DNA from: Carboxylicivirga sp.
Lineage (GTDB): Bacteria; Bacteroidota; Bacteroidia; Bacteroidales; Marinilabiliaceae
Length of the DNA stretch: 64,000 nucleotides
Assembly (NCBI GenBank): GCA_025210475.1
Contig: JAOARW010000063.1
Span: forward strand, 123,163-187,162
Direction: 5' to 3'
Shown piece after piece: positions 9,543 to 18,514 of the stretch. Both the position numbers and the translations under genes were made by a program. The notes beneath the pieces are model-generated. The model was not told where the DNA came from. It made no database searches and saw only the letters and a program-made list of their open reading frames with translations. Numbering within the stretch: the stretch's first letter is position 1; each line of letters opens with the position of its first letter.

Positions 9543-10532
9543 ATGAACGAGTCAAATCCAAACCCACCAGAGTTAATCAGATGTAAAAACTGCGACCACC
9601 AGTTTAGTGGTAAGTTTTGTTCCAATTGTGGTCAATCGGTAAAAGAGCTGGAACGGCCTATACGATTTATGGTTGCTGACTTTATTGGAACCATCATTAC
9701 ATTCGATACCCGGCTGCTCAAAACACTCGTTACCATCCTGTTTAAGCCGGGTTATCTGACGATTGATTTTTTGGCCGGCAAGCGGGCGCGTTACATGCCA
9801 CCGTTTCGTTTCTATCTCTTCATTAGTTTTGTAATGTTTTTGTTGATGTCGACCGTAACGAATAAATCAATAAAAGATAATTACGGAAAGGACAAACAAG
9901 GGAATCTTATTGGTACAAGCACGATTGCGGCAGTAACCGACTCGATCAAAAATAGCAAGGATACAGCATTTGTTGCAGCACGGCAAGCCATTCAGATAGA
10001 ATTGGATAGTGCTGATGTTGATTCAAGTGAAATTGACGAGATCGATGATTACATTGATACGTTTGAGAAAGCAATCGAAGATATTGAGGATGGAAAATCG
10101 AAGTATGCCAAGCAGGTGAAAATGATTCAGGATTACCCGGAGTTATACATTAATAAGCTTTACCAATATACGTCGTGGTCCTTGTTTTTGTTTATGCCAA
10201 TTTTTGCTTTCTTTCTGTGGATTTCTTTTTTCAGAACCCGAAAGCTATATATTGGACATTTGATTTTTGCACTGAATATACACTCCTTTATTTTTACGAT
10301 AACAGCTATAGTAATTGCTGTAAATCTCATTTTTAAGAATTACTCAACGGGCTGGATTGGCTATTTGTATTTCCTGTTGCCAGTTTACCAAGTGATAGGA
10401 GCTCGTCGATTGTATCAGCGTCGATGGTTTAGTGCTTTTATGAAAATGACATTGGTTTGGATGATGTATGGTTTCGTTTGGTTTATTGGTCTGATTATCC
10501 TGGCAGCCTTATCGTTTGTAGGATTGAACTAA
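9543..10532 (+). CDS. DUF3667 membrane protein with N-terminal zinc ribbon
   Basis: 329 residues. The N-terminus carries a zinc-ribbon (RCKNCDHQFSGKFCSNCGQS: two CxxC pairs), followed by the conserved block with LLKTLVTILFKPGYLTIDFL and GKRARYMPPFRFYLFISFV that defines DUF3667. An acidic region of about 90 residues (roughly 110-200, rich in D/E/K) separates the first membrane segment from three or four C-terminal membrane segments. Function of the family is unknown. The gene is divergent from cobQ, with about 160 nt between the starts, and is followed 55 nt later by the DUF3109 gene, which has its own promoter. Confidence 0.85.
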   Translation: MNESNPNPPELIRCKNCDHQFSGKFCSNCGQSVKELERPIRFMVADFIGTIITFDTRLLKTLVTILFKPGYLTIDFLAGKRARYMPPFRFYLFISFVMFLLMSTVTNKSIKDNYGKDKQGNLIGTSTIAAVTDSIKNSKDTAFVAARQAIQIELDSADVDSSEIDEIDDYIDTFEKAIEDIEDGKSKYAKQVKMIQDYPELYINKLYQYTSWSLFLFMPIFAFFLWISFFRTRKLYIGHLIFALNIHSFIFTITAIVIAVNLIFKNYSTGWIGYLYFLLPVYQVIGARRLYQRRWFSAFMKMTLVWMMYGFVWFIGLIILAALSFVGLN

Positions 10533-10534
10533 CA

Positions 10535-10565
10535 TTCGCGACTTATTTCTTATTTTTTATCTTTG
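10535..10565 (+). promoter_or_regulatory. Candidate promoter of the DUF3109 gene
   Basis: TATCTTTG at 10558-10565 is an exact Bacteroidota -7 element. TTCG at 10535-10538, 19 nt upstream, is one base off the -33 TTTG. The ATG at 10588 follows after a leader of about 15-20 nt. Confidence 0.55.
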
Positions 10566-10587
10566 CAGCACGATAAAAAAAGTTGAA

Positions 10588-11172
10588 ATGATTCAGATTG
10601 ACGATAAGATTATAAGCACCGATATTTTTGAGAAACGTTTTGTTTGTAATCTTGATAAATGTAAAGGCGACTGTTGTGTTGAAGGTGAATCGGGTGCTCC
10701 GTTAGAAGATGACGAAACCCGAAAGATAGAAGAGATTTATCCCATCGTCAAACCTTTTCTTACTGAGAAAGCGATTGCAGAGATTGAGAAACAGGGTAAA
10801 TGGATTGTAGATTCAGACGGTGATAAAGTAACGCCGATCATTAACGGGCGTGAATGTGTTTACACGTATTTTGATGATAAAGGTATTTGTAAATGTGCCA
10901 TTGATAAAGCTTATCAGGAAGGCTTGATTGATTTCAAAAAGCCAGTGTCGTGCCATTTATATCCAATTCGTGTTACGAAATACCCTGATTTTGAGGGTTT
11001 AAATTATCACACATGGCCAATTTGTCATCCTGCACGCGAATTAGGAAGTCAATTGGGAGTGCCTGTTTATAAATTTTTGAAAGAGCCCATCATCCGCAAA
11101 TATGGCGAAGCTTTTTACAAAGAGATGGAAGATGTGGAGTTGACGCTTAAAAAACAGGGAATATTGAAGTAA
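10588..11172 (+). CDS. DUF3109 family cysteine-rich protein
   Basis: 194 residues, cytosolic (no signal). The pattern VCNLDKCKGDCCVEGESGAP near residue 20, GRECVYTYFDDKGICKCAID near 92, and PVSCHLYPIRV and WPICHPARELG further on are the conserved cysteine clusters of DUF3109, a relative of the YkgJ/CxxCxxCC family thought to bind zinc or an iron-sulfur cluster. The biochemical role is not known. Has its own promoter and ends in a hairpin shared with the converging SRPBCC gene. Confidence 0.88.
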   Translation: MIQIDDKIISTDIFEKRFVCNLDKCKGDCCVEGESGAPLEDDETRKIEEIYPIVKPFLTEKAIAEIEKQGKWIVDSDGDKVTPIINGRECVYTYFDDKGICKCAIDKAYQEGLIDFKKPVSCHLYPIRVTKYPDFEGLNYHTWPICHPARELGSQLGVPVYKFLKEPIIRKYGEAFYKEMEDVELTLKKQGILK

Positions 11173-11176
11173 TAAA

Positions 11177-11198
11177 AAACCGGCACCAAGGCCGGTTT
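11177..11198. terminator. Bidirectional terminator between converging genes
   Basis: Perfect 8-bp stem AAACCGGC (11177-11184) and GCCGGTTT (11191-11198) with a 6-nt loop. A-rich sequence on the left gives a good T run for the minus-strand gene ending at 11203; the right flank is only moderately T-rich. Confidence 0.75.
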
Positions 11199-11202
11199 AA
11201 AT

Positions 11203-12201
11203 TTATTTAATCGGAATATAAATTGCAGTTAACCAGTCCTCCGGATTGGTTTCTTTTTTCGGATCATTTAGATAAATTTCTATTGGATCAATTTTTTTAT
11301 TCATCTTTAGTTTTTTGTAACGCATGTAACTGAAAGCAGCTGACCATCCGTTACCCAGGTGTTCGTAATCCCCTTTAAAGGTTACTTTAATGGCTTTTAT
11401 TTTCGGATAGGAATCCTTATAAAACGTGTCGCTTATATTGATCTCTTTATTAATCGGAACGCCTGAAGAATATGTGCATTCAGGATCGGTAAAGTCAAAT
11501 TTATGATAGATGGAAAAAGCAGTTTTGTTTTCAATGTTTTCAGAACCGCATAATTCGTGAATCTTCGCAAAAGTTTCTTTCATCGAAGGTCCAACTTCGT
11601 ACATCGGACAAGTTTCTTTAATAGCCACAAACTTAAATCCATCCAATGATGAGATTCCATCAATGCTAACCTTAGAAGCTATGGAACCTTTTTCCAGCAG
11701 GTCTTTGATCATTTTTAAACCACGTTCGTAATCCATTCCTATCCAGGGCTCCATTTTCTTGGCCATAAATTTAAACAGGAATGGCATCGCACCTTCCATG
11801 CCCCATGTTACTTCGCAACCATTCTCTGTTTCTGCAAAGGTCCAATAGACTTTTGATTTTGATTTGAAAGGTTTTAAAAATCTTATTTCCTGATTGATTG
11901 ATTCATTTTCTTTTAGTTCAAGGTGTTCAATTTCTCCTGAGCCAACCAAATCGCCAACCCAACTATTAACGGCTCCAACACCTTTGCCATCTTGTGTTAT
12001 ATCCACTTTAGCATCTGGTTCCATGCATAACCATGGCGACCACGATTTCCAGGTTTTATAATCCGATACCAGATCATAGGCTGTGGTAACAGGTGTTTTA
12101 ATTTTCATTGATCTTTTTACATGATAAGATCCATCAAGGCTAACAAGCCAAATGATAACACCCAACAGAATAATTCCTACTACGATTAGTACTATTTCCA
12201 T
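11203..12201 (-). CDS. Membrane-anchored SRPBCC protein with C-terminal GyrI-like domain
   Basis: 332 residues. One N-terminal membrane helix (residues 3-22) is followed by YHVKRSMKIKTPVTTAYDLV and YKTWKSWSPW, a START/SRPBCC (polyketide cyclase 2-like) domain spanning roughly 25-165, then a GyrI/AraC effector-binding-like domain (about 175-332, with SLDGFKFVAIKETCPMYEV and the ending AIYIPI typical of that fold). Both domains bind small hydrophobic ligands in other proteins; the ligand here is unknown. Monocistronic; it shares a terminator with the DUF3109 gene. Confidence 0.8.
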   Translation of the reverse strand: MEIVLIVVGIILLGVIIWLVSLDGSYHVKRSMKIKTPVTTAYDLVSDYKTWKSWSPWLCMEPDAKVDITQDGKGVGAVNSWVGDLVGSGEIEHLELKENESINQEIRFLKPFKSKSKVYWTFAETENGCEVTWGMEGAMPFLFKFMAKKMEPWIGMDYERGLKMIKDLLEKGSIASKVSIDGISSLDGFKFVAIKETCPMYEVGPSMKETFAKIHELCGSENIENKTAFSIYHKFDFTDPECTYSSGVPINKEINISDTFYKDSYPKIKAIKVTFKGDYEHLGNGWSAAFSYMRYKKLKMNKKIDPIEIYLNDPKKETNPEDWLTAIYIPIK

Positions 12202-12327
12202 ATTGTAAAGGTTAAATGAGTAATGGCTTCAAGATAAAAAAGATTTTAATGGAGTTCAAATGCGAGAATCTTAATATCTTGATTTCTATAGTTTAAATCT
12301 AACTCAGTATCCTATTCGTAAAAGCAA

Positions 12328-12448
12328 GATAGCCAATAGCTTAAGAACTAAACTCCCTTCGACTGGGCTCAGGCATGACCTTTGACTTTATTTCGACGAG
12401 CTCAACAACCTTTTCAGGGAGTGGCTTTGGCCGATTGCTAATAGCTTA
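12328..12448. repeat. Small intergenic repeat element (TTCGAC...GCTCA type) flanked by 16-nt direct repeats
   Basis: Between two minus-strand genes. A 16-nt sequence (12328-12343, GATAGCCAATAGCTTA) recurs at 12433-12448 with two mismatches; the second copy covers the stop codon of the GHL10 gene. Inside are ACTCCCT (12352-12358) and its inverse AGGGAGT (12416-12422), and two copies of a TTCGAC-n-GCTCA motif (12358-12373 and 12391-12407). Similar TTCGAC/GCTCA segments are scattered in intergenic DNA of many Bacteroidota genomes (general knowledge). No ORF inside. Confidence 0.5.
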
Positions 12449-13958
12449 CCCGAATAGGTTCGCTTAACATCCCTTCTTCGTTATAGTTGTTGATGGTTGC
12501 TACACGAAACAAATACTCTTTTTTGAGTGCCGATGTTTTTTTCGGAAACTTAAATTTATTGGTATAGGTGATGGCATAAATAAATTGCGGATCAGACGGA
12601 TCAAAAGCTTCAAAAGCACTGTATCTGTATATAATGTATTTATACAATTGATCTTTTCGCAGCTTTGTTTCAGTTTTCCACTTAAGGCGTTTAGAATTGG
12701 CTTTAAGTGCAGCTATAGAGGGGCTATTAACTTTGCTGTTGAAATCATCAAACGGTACCAGGGCTTTGTAACGATAAAAGTTCATCGATAATGAATCCTG
12801 AAAGCCCATTAACTCTCGTTTAAAATGTTTGTAACTAAAAAATACACTTCCATTCAAATGAGCTTTGTTCTTTAGTGAATTTAACTGGATAGGCATTTGT
12901 TGAGGATCTCGCCAGTCGGGTTTGTCACTCCCGATTTTATAAATGCCGTGACCGATGTATATCGGCACATCGTTGTGGTTTTCGTTCCACCAGTCAATTA
13001 AAGTGTTGTAATTAGCAACCGGATGTGATGTGCCCCAATATAATTGCGGAACCACATAATCAATCCATTTATTTTCCATCCATTTTAAAATGTCGGCGTG
13101 CAAAGCATCGTAATTGGTGGCACCTGCTTTGGTGTTTGATCCTTTTGGATCATCAGCTTTATTGCGCCAAACCCCAAAAGGACTAATGCCAAACTGAAGC
13201 CATGGTTTAGAGGATTTGACAGTGCCCTGAATCGCCATGATGGCCCGATCAACATTATCCCGTCGCCAGGCATTGATGTCATCAAATTGACGACCATATC
13301 TGGCATACTCGCGCTCATCAGGAAAAGTCTGATCCTTTACTGGGTAGGGGTAAAAGTAGTCATCCATGTGCAGGCCATCGATGTTGTAGTTCTCAACCAA
13401 TTCTTTTACCACTTTGCAAATGTGAGGAATTGATTGCGGATGCCCCGGGTTAAAATATTTCTTACCACCGTAATCTACAAACATCCCGAGTGTTTGATGG
13501 TAAGGATGTTTTAGTGGTAATTTATCTTTCAGGTTCATGGAAGCTCGATAAGGATTGATCCAGGCATGCAGTTCAATGCCTTTTTGATGCGCTTCTTCAA
13601 TCCAGAATTCTAATGGATCATATTTGGGATTTTTACCGGCAGTTCCACTCAAAACCTTCGACCATGGTTCGTAATCCGATTCATACAAGACATCGCAGGA
13701 GGGACGCACTTGCAAAAAAATGGTGTTTAAGCCCAATTGATGACAATGTTCGATGATTTCTTTGGCTTCCTGCTTCTGTTCTTTAACGCTTAATCCAGAT
13801 TTGCTGGGCCAATCAATATTGGCGACGGTTGCCACCCAAACGCCTCGCATCTCGTGCTTTGGATATTTATTGGATTGAGCATTTGCATTATTGCCAATAT
13901 GAAACAGAAAAATTAAGGCAAGAAATTTGTTAAGAATTGCGGGTAAATGATGCGTCAT
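12438..13958 (-). CDS. Secreted glycoside-hydrolase-like protein, GHL10 (YngK/DUF187) family
   Basis: 506 residues from the ATG at 13958 (MTHHLPAILNKFLAL...), which begins a good signal peptide ending NANA-Q; a frame extending 23 codons upstream has no signal character. The body begins HEMRGVWVATVANIDWPS, the classic GHL10 opening, then HCHQLGLNTIFLQVRPSCD, ELHAWINPYRAS, DGLHMDDYFYPYP and VVPQLYWG, all TIM-barrel landmarks; the acidic pair in HMDDYFYP is the probable catalytic region. A fibronectin-III-like tail follows (about 400-506). Known members hydrolyse peptidoglycan-type or other glycans; the exact substrate is unknown here. No lipobox, so periplasmic or secreted. Confidence 0.88.
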   Translation of the reverse strand: MTHHLPAILNKFLALIFLFHIGNNANAQSNKYPKHEMRGVWVATVANIDWPSKSGLSVKEQKQEAKEIIEHCHQLGLNTIFLQVRPSCDVLYESDYEPWSKVLSGTAGKNPKYDPLEFWIEEAHQKGIELHAWINPYRASMNLKDKLPLKHPYHQTLGMFVDYGGKKYFNPGHPQSIPHICKVVKELVENYNIDGLHMDDYFYPYPVKDQTFPDEREYARYGRQFDDINAWRRDNVDRAIMAIQGTVKSSKPWLQFGISPFGVWRNKADDPKGSNTKAGATNYDALHADILKWMENKWIDYVVPQLYWGTSHPVANYNTLIDWWNENHNDVPIYIGHGIYKIGSDKPDWRDPQQMPIQLNSLKNKAHLNGSVFFSYKHFKRELMGFQDSLSMNFYRYKALVPFDDFNSKVNSPSIAALKANSKRLKWKTETKLRKDQLYKYIIYRYSAFEAFDPSDPQFIYAITYTNKFKFPKKTSALKKEYLFRVATINNYNEEGMLSEPIRVSY

Positions 13959-14181
13959 GATATTAGGAATTGAAAACCAAAAATAACAATCTCCTTTTAT
14001 TATCCGGCAATAAAAAATGAAGACCAATTAGGCGGTAAAAAATAGATACAAAGTAAGGATTTAAGAAAATGCAATGTTAGGGCTTTTAAAGCATTGGATT
14101 TTTGTTAATTAATCATTGGTTTTTCATGCGCTTAAATTGTTACTATATTTATAAGCTGTTAACTAAGAAATAATAAGTTTT

Positions 14182-17100
14182 ATGAGGCAATTTCGATTAA
14201 AAGGAATGGCAAATACGATACAAAAAAAGGTGGTATTCGCCTTTGTTATTATTATTCTGATTATGTCGGTTGTCTCGTTCTTAAGTATCAGGGGTATTGG
14301 TCGTTTGTCATATGTGGTAAGCAGTACCGAGCAGGTAAACCAACTTCAGAACCATATTTATCACCTTCGGTTAAATGAGAAGCGGGCCATTATATCGGGC
14401 GACACGGCCCTGATCGAGAATGTGGATTCACTCACCTTAAGTATCAGTAATCGCCTTCAGGAAATCAGTCAGTCGGAAGCAAACCCTGAAACCAAGAAGA
14501 TTCTGGCGCCTATGCTCGACCATATTACCGTATTCAATAAAGATTTTAAACTGTATGCTTCATTGCATAACTACCGCAATACTTTAGCTTTAAAAACAGA
14601 CAGTATTTATGAGGTTATCGAAAGAGAAGAAGTGAGGCAGCAAAGCCTTTTGGAAGAATGGTTAACTAAGACACGTCGATCGCAGCGCGAAGCAATTGAT
14701 AATTATAATAAGGCTCATAATTCATTAATGAATATCAGAGCCATGCAAACCCGTATTGGGGTTGATAACCTGGGAGGTGTTAACCGCGATTCTCTGGAGG
14801 TGATGTTTGATAAAACTTTGAATCTTACTTTTGTTATCGAGAATCAGGTAAATAATATTGATGCGCGTACTTATATGAAGCGCTTCAGGACTGATTTAAG
14901 GCATTACGAGCAAACTATATTGCGAACCATGGATTTGGTTCAAAACATTGGAGGTGTGCAAAAGTCACTTCGAAGTAATGCCATTCTGCTTCAGGATAAG
15001 GCCGAGCAAGCATCTTTGATTCAATCGCAGATGCTAACCAAATGGGGTGAACTGAGTCTTAATTTCCTGGTTATACTGGTTTTTGTTGCTATAGTAGCAG
15101 GTTTATTGGTTTTGCGCTTTTTTGTCTATACCATTACATCTGATGAACGCAAAAGGCGGCATGCTGAGAATGCCATAGAAGATAACCGTCGTCTATTGGA
15201 TGATATTATCAATAATTCGAAATCACTCATTTACGTTAAAGATGTGGAGGGGGTTTATTCACTGGTTAACCAAAACTGGTGTGAAGAAGTCGGTTTAAAA
15301 GAAGAAGAAGTTATTGGTCGGAAGGGCGATGCTTTGTTTGATAAAACACTGGCTGAAGAATCGCGTGAAATCGATTTGCAGGTAATTAATAATGGGGTGC
15401 CGATTCAATATGAAGAAGAAATAGAATTGCGTTCGGGTAAGCGTTATTTCTTATCCAATAAATTTCCGATTCGTAATAAAAGAGGTGAAATTCAGGCCGT
15501 TTGTGGTATATCAACTGATATTACGGAATTGAATAAAGCACTGCGCGACCTTGAAAAAAGCCGGGAGAACTACCGGAATATTGTGACCAATGTACCCGGA
15601 ATTGTGTATACAGGCCTGGTGGACGATAGCCGAACCATGTTATTTCTTAGTAGTGGTTTTTCGAAAGTAACCGGGTTTGAGGCCGATAATTTTCTGGATG
15701 GCGTACAGTCGTTTACTAACCTTATTTTTGAAAACGATCGTGAGCGGGTTTTAGATACCATTAAGCAGGCGGTTACCCGCAATCACTCCTATGAGGTTGA
15801 ATACCGGATTGCTGATGTTCGAGGCGAGATGCGTTGGCTTCACGAAAAGGGGATGTCGGTAAAGCAAAATGATGGTGGGCATTTTCTTCAGGGGGTAATG
15901 ATTGATGTAACAGCTACTAAGGAGGCAATTTCGGAGGTGATGATGCGTGATCGCTTTTTGGAGGGTGTCGCTGAGGCAGTTAAAGAACTCATCATCAATC
16001 AGGATTCTGAAGAGGCCATTCATAAATCTTTACGTATTGTGGCGCAGAGTGCCATGGTTGATAATTCGTTTATATTTAAGAATGATGAAGCTGTAGGTGA
16101 GAATCAACCAACTGCTACACACCTTTATGAGTGGCACAAAGACAAGATTAAACCAATTGAACGGGAAACGCTTAAGCAGATTAAGTATAGCCAGATCGGA
16201 TCGCGTTGGTTCCATTTTTTGGCAGATAAAAAAGATATCAGTGGTTTTAAAGATGACTTTATCGAGGAAGAACAATTTCTATTTAAAGAATTGGGACTTG
16301 AGAGTTTGTTGATCGTTCCGGTTTTTGCACGTGATAATTTTTGGGGTTTTATAGGATTTGGCAATACCGATAAAGGAATGCCGTGGGTTGAATCGCACCG
16401 GGCTATTTTCAGGGCTTATACAGTTACTCTGGGTATTGCCATTGCAAAAGAGAAGGATGCTGTTCTGCTAAAAGAAGCAAAAGATGATGCCGAAGCCGCT
16501 ACACGGGCAAAAAGTGATTTCCTGGCCAGAATGAGTCACGAGATTCGAACACCGATGAACGCGATTGTTGGCTGGACCCATTTGGCGATCGAAAAGGAAG
16601 AGAACCCCGGACAGGCCGACTACCTGAAAAAAATCCAGGGTAGCTCTAAATCTTTATTGGGCATTATTAATGATATACTCGACTTCTCTAAAATTGAAGC
16701 TGGAAAGTTAGCCATCGAAAAGATTGATTACGACCTGGAGCAAGTCTTTGATGACCTTAGCAATATGGTGGCTTATAAAGCCCATGAAAAAGGTCTGGAT
16801 TTTATTTATGTTCTGCATGCCGATGTGCCTCTGAACCTGATTGGTGATCCTTTACGTGTATCGCAAATATTGGTGAATCTGGTTAACAATGCCATAAAAT
16901 TCACGAATTCCGGCGAAATTGTGACAAGCGTTCTGGTGTTGCAGGAAGATGATTATGAAGTGGAATTATTGTTTGAGGTAAAGGACACCGGAATTGGTAT
17001 CAAAGAAGAATTACAGGAGTATTTATTTGATTCCTTCTCGCAGGCCGATGTGTCAACCACCCGCAAATATGGAGGTACAGGTTTAGGTTTGGCTATTTGT

Positions 17101-18510
17101 AAGCGCCTTTCTGAATTGATGGGTGGCCGTATATGGGCTGAGAGTACCTATGGAGAAGGTAGTTCGTTCTTTTTTACCATGAAGGCGGGCAAACAAAAGG
17201 CTCAGAAAAGGGATTTATTAATACCGCCAGCCGATTTAAAAGGCAAGCATGTTCTGGTATTGGATAATCACCCATCAACATCATCCATTATTAAAGATAT
17301 GCTGGAGCTGCTGATGTTTAAAGTTACGCTGGTAAGACGAAGTGATGCAGCATTACTTGAATTGGTTGAAAATCGCCAGACCAATCCGATTGATTTAATT
17401 ATTGCCGACTGGAATATCGAAGGAAATAAGTTTAAGCACGCTGTGCAGGAGTTGTTCGTAAACAATACGCAAAAGATTCCGATTTTGGTGCTGATCAACG
17501 CTTTTGATCAGGATAATGAGCTGCAACTATTTGTTAAGAATAAGGCTGTTGGCTCCATTGTCAAACCTGTTAATTTTTCAACCTTGCACGATGCTTGTTT
17601 AGAGGCTTTTGGCAAGGAAAAGGCCAAATCATCGTGGCGTAAGAAAGAACCTGGCTTGTACCTGAATGAGTTGCGCGAGCAAGAGGATGTAAAGGTGTTG
17701 CTGGTGGAAGACAATGAAACTAACAAGCAGATTGGTATTGAGTTACTCGAGTTGGCAGGCTTAAATGTTGATGTGGTATCAAATGGTGAAGAAGCCATAG
17801 CGGCTGTTCGCGATGGCGGACCAAATTATTTCGATCTGGTACTGATGGATATTCAGATGCCGGTGATGGATGGATTCGATGCTACAAAGGGCATACTCGA
17901 AATGGATGATCATGCCAGTTTGCCAATAATTGCCATGACAGCGGATGCCATTGGTGGTATCAAGAAAAAATACCTAAATGCAGGAATGGTCGACATGATC
18001 GCTAAGCCCATCGATCCCGAACAGGTCTATAAAAAAATACTTAAATGGGTTGAAAAGAAACGTGGCAAGAAGCGAAAAAAGCGTAAGCCTATCACGATGA
18101 AGGAGAATCCGGTGATCGAGATTCAGGCTGCATCTAATAACCTTCCGGAGATTAAAGGAATCAATGTGATTGATGGCGTTAAGCGTTTTGCCAATCGCTG
18201 GGATTTCTTTAAGCGACTGTTACAAAGATTCTATGTTGATCATCTGAATTTTATCTCTGAGTTTAATATGGTTCGCGAGAAAGAGCGTGATGTGGCCGAG
18301 CGAATGTTGCACTCATTCAAGGGTATTTCAGGTACCATTTCAGCACCAAAATTATATGATTTGGCCATCGTTACTGAGAAGGATTTTAAGGATGAGAGTC
18401 CTGATTTTAATGAGCATTTTAAAGAGCTAACGATCGAATTAGAAACTATTTTGCAGGAATTAAGTACAAATAAGGCAGTGGACGTTAAGGCCTTTGATAA
18501 TCCAAATTGA
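14182..18510 (+). CDS. Hybrid histidine kinase: sensor, PAS-PAS-GAF, HisKA-HATPase, two receivers, HPt
   Basis: 1442 residues. TM1 (17-36) and TM2 (about 290-315) enclose a ~250-residue helical sensor domain. Then come two PAS domains (about 335-450 and 460-590), a GAF domain (600-760), HisKA with phospho-acceptor H786 in MSHEIRTPMN, and an HATPase with N-box NLVNNAIKF, DTGIGI and GGTGLGLAI. A degenerate first receiver (VLVLDNHPS, one of the two metal-binding acids lost; D1076 and a Lys kept) is followed by a complete receiver (LLVEDNETN, D1223 in LMDIQMP, K in AKPID) and a C-terminal HPt with H1377 in LHSFKG. A full phosphorelay in one chain, with no DNA-binding output. A lipoprotein gene starts 4 nt after the stop. 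Confidence 0.95.
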   Translation: MRQFRLKGMANTIQKKVVFAFVIIILIMSVVSFLSIRGIGRLSYVVSSTEQVNQLQNHIYHLRLNEKRAIISGDTALIENVDSLTLSISNRLQEISQSEANPETKKILAPMLDHITVFNKDFKLYASLHNYRNTLALKTDSIYEVIEREEVRQQSLLEEWLTKTRRSQREAIDNYNKAHNSLMNIRAMQTRIGVDNLGGVNRDSLEVMFDKTLNLTFVIENQVNNIDARTYMKRFRTDLRHYEQTILRTMDLVQNIGGVQKSLRSNAILLQDKAEQASLIQSQMLTKWGELSLNFLVILVFVAIVAGLLVLRFFVYTITSDERKRRHAENAIEDNRRLLDDIINNSKSLIYVKDVEGVYSLVNQNWCEEVGLKEEEVIGRKGDALFDKTLAEESREIDLQVINNGVPIQYEEEIELRSGKRYFLSNKFPIRNKRGEIQAVCGISTDITELNKALRDLEKSRENYRNIVTNVPGIVYTGLVDDSRTMLFLSSGFSKVTGFEADNFLDGVQSFTNLIFENDRERVLDTIKQAVTRNHSYEVEYRIADVRGEMRWLHEKGMSVKQNDGGHFLQGVMIDVTATKEAISEVMMRDRFLEGVAEAVKELIINQDSEEAIHKSLRIVAQSAMVDNSFIFKNDEAVGENQPTATHLYEWHKDKIKPIERETLKQIKYSQIGSRWFHFLADKKDISGFKDDFIEEEQFLFKELGLESLLIVPVFARDNFWGFIGFGNTDKGMPWVESHRAIFRAYTVTLGIAIAKEKDAVLLKEAKDDAEAATRAKSDFLARMSHEIRTPMNAIVGWTHLAIEKEENPGQADYLKKIQGSSKSLLGIINDILDFSKIEAGKLAIEKIDYDLEQVFDDLSNMVAYKAHEKGLDFIYVLHADVPLNLIGDPLRVSQILVNLVNNAIKFTNSGEIVTSVLVLQEDDYEVELLFEVKDTGIGIKEELQEYLFDSFSQADVSTTRKYGGTGLGLAICKRLSELMGGRIWAESTYGEGSSFFFTMKAGKQKAQKRDLLIPPADLKGKHVLVLDNHPSTSSIIKDMLELLMFKVTLVRRSDAALLELVENRQTNPIDLIIADWNIEGNKFKHAVQELFVNNTQKIPILVLINAFDQDNELQLFVKNKAVGSIVKPVNFSTLHDACLEAFGKEKAKSSWRKKEPGLYLNELREQEDVKVLLVEDNETNKQIGIELLELAGLNVDVVSNGEEAIAAVRDGGPNYFDLVLMDIQMPVMDGFDATKGILEMDDHASLPIIAMTADAIGGIKKKYLNAGMVDMIAKPIDPEQVYKKILKWVEKKRGKKRKKRKPITMKENPVIEIQAASNNLPEIKGINVIDGVKRFANRWDFFKRLLQRFYVDHLNFISEFNMVREKERDVAERMLHSFKGISGTISAPKLYDLAIVTEKDFKDESPDFNEHFKELTIELETILQELSTNKAVDVKAFDNPN

Positions 18511-18514
18511 TAAT

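Noticed and set aside
9115..9546. 143-codon plus-strand frame covering the cobQ start and the intergenic gap
   Set aside because: Mostly antisense to cobQ, which is certain; the remainder has no features and runs into the DUF3667 start.
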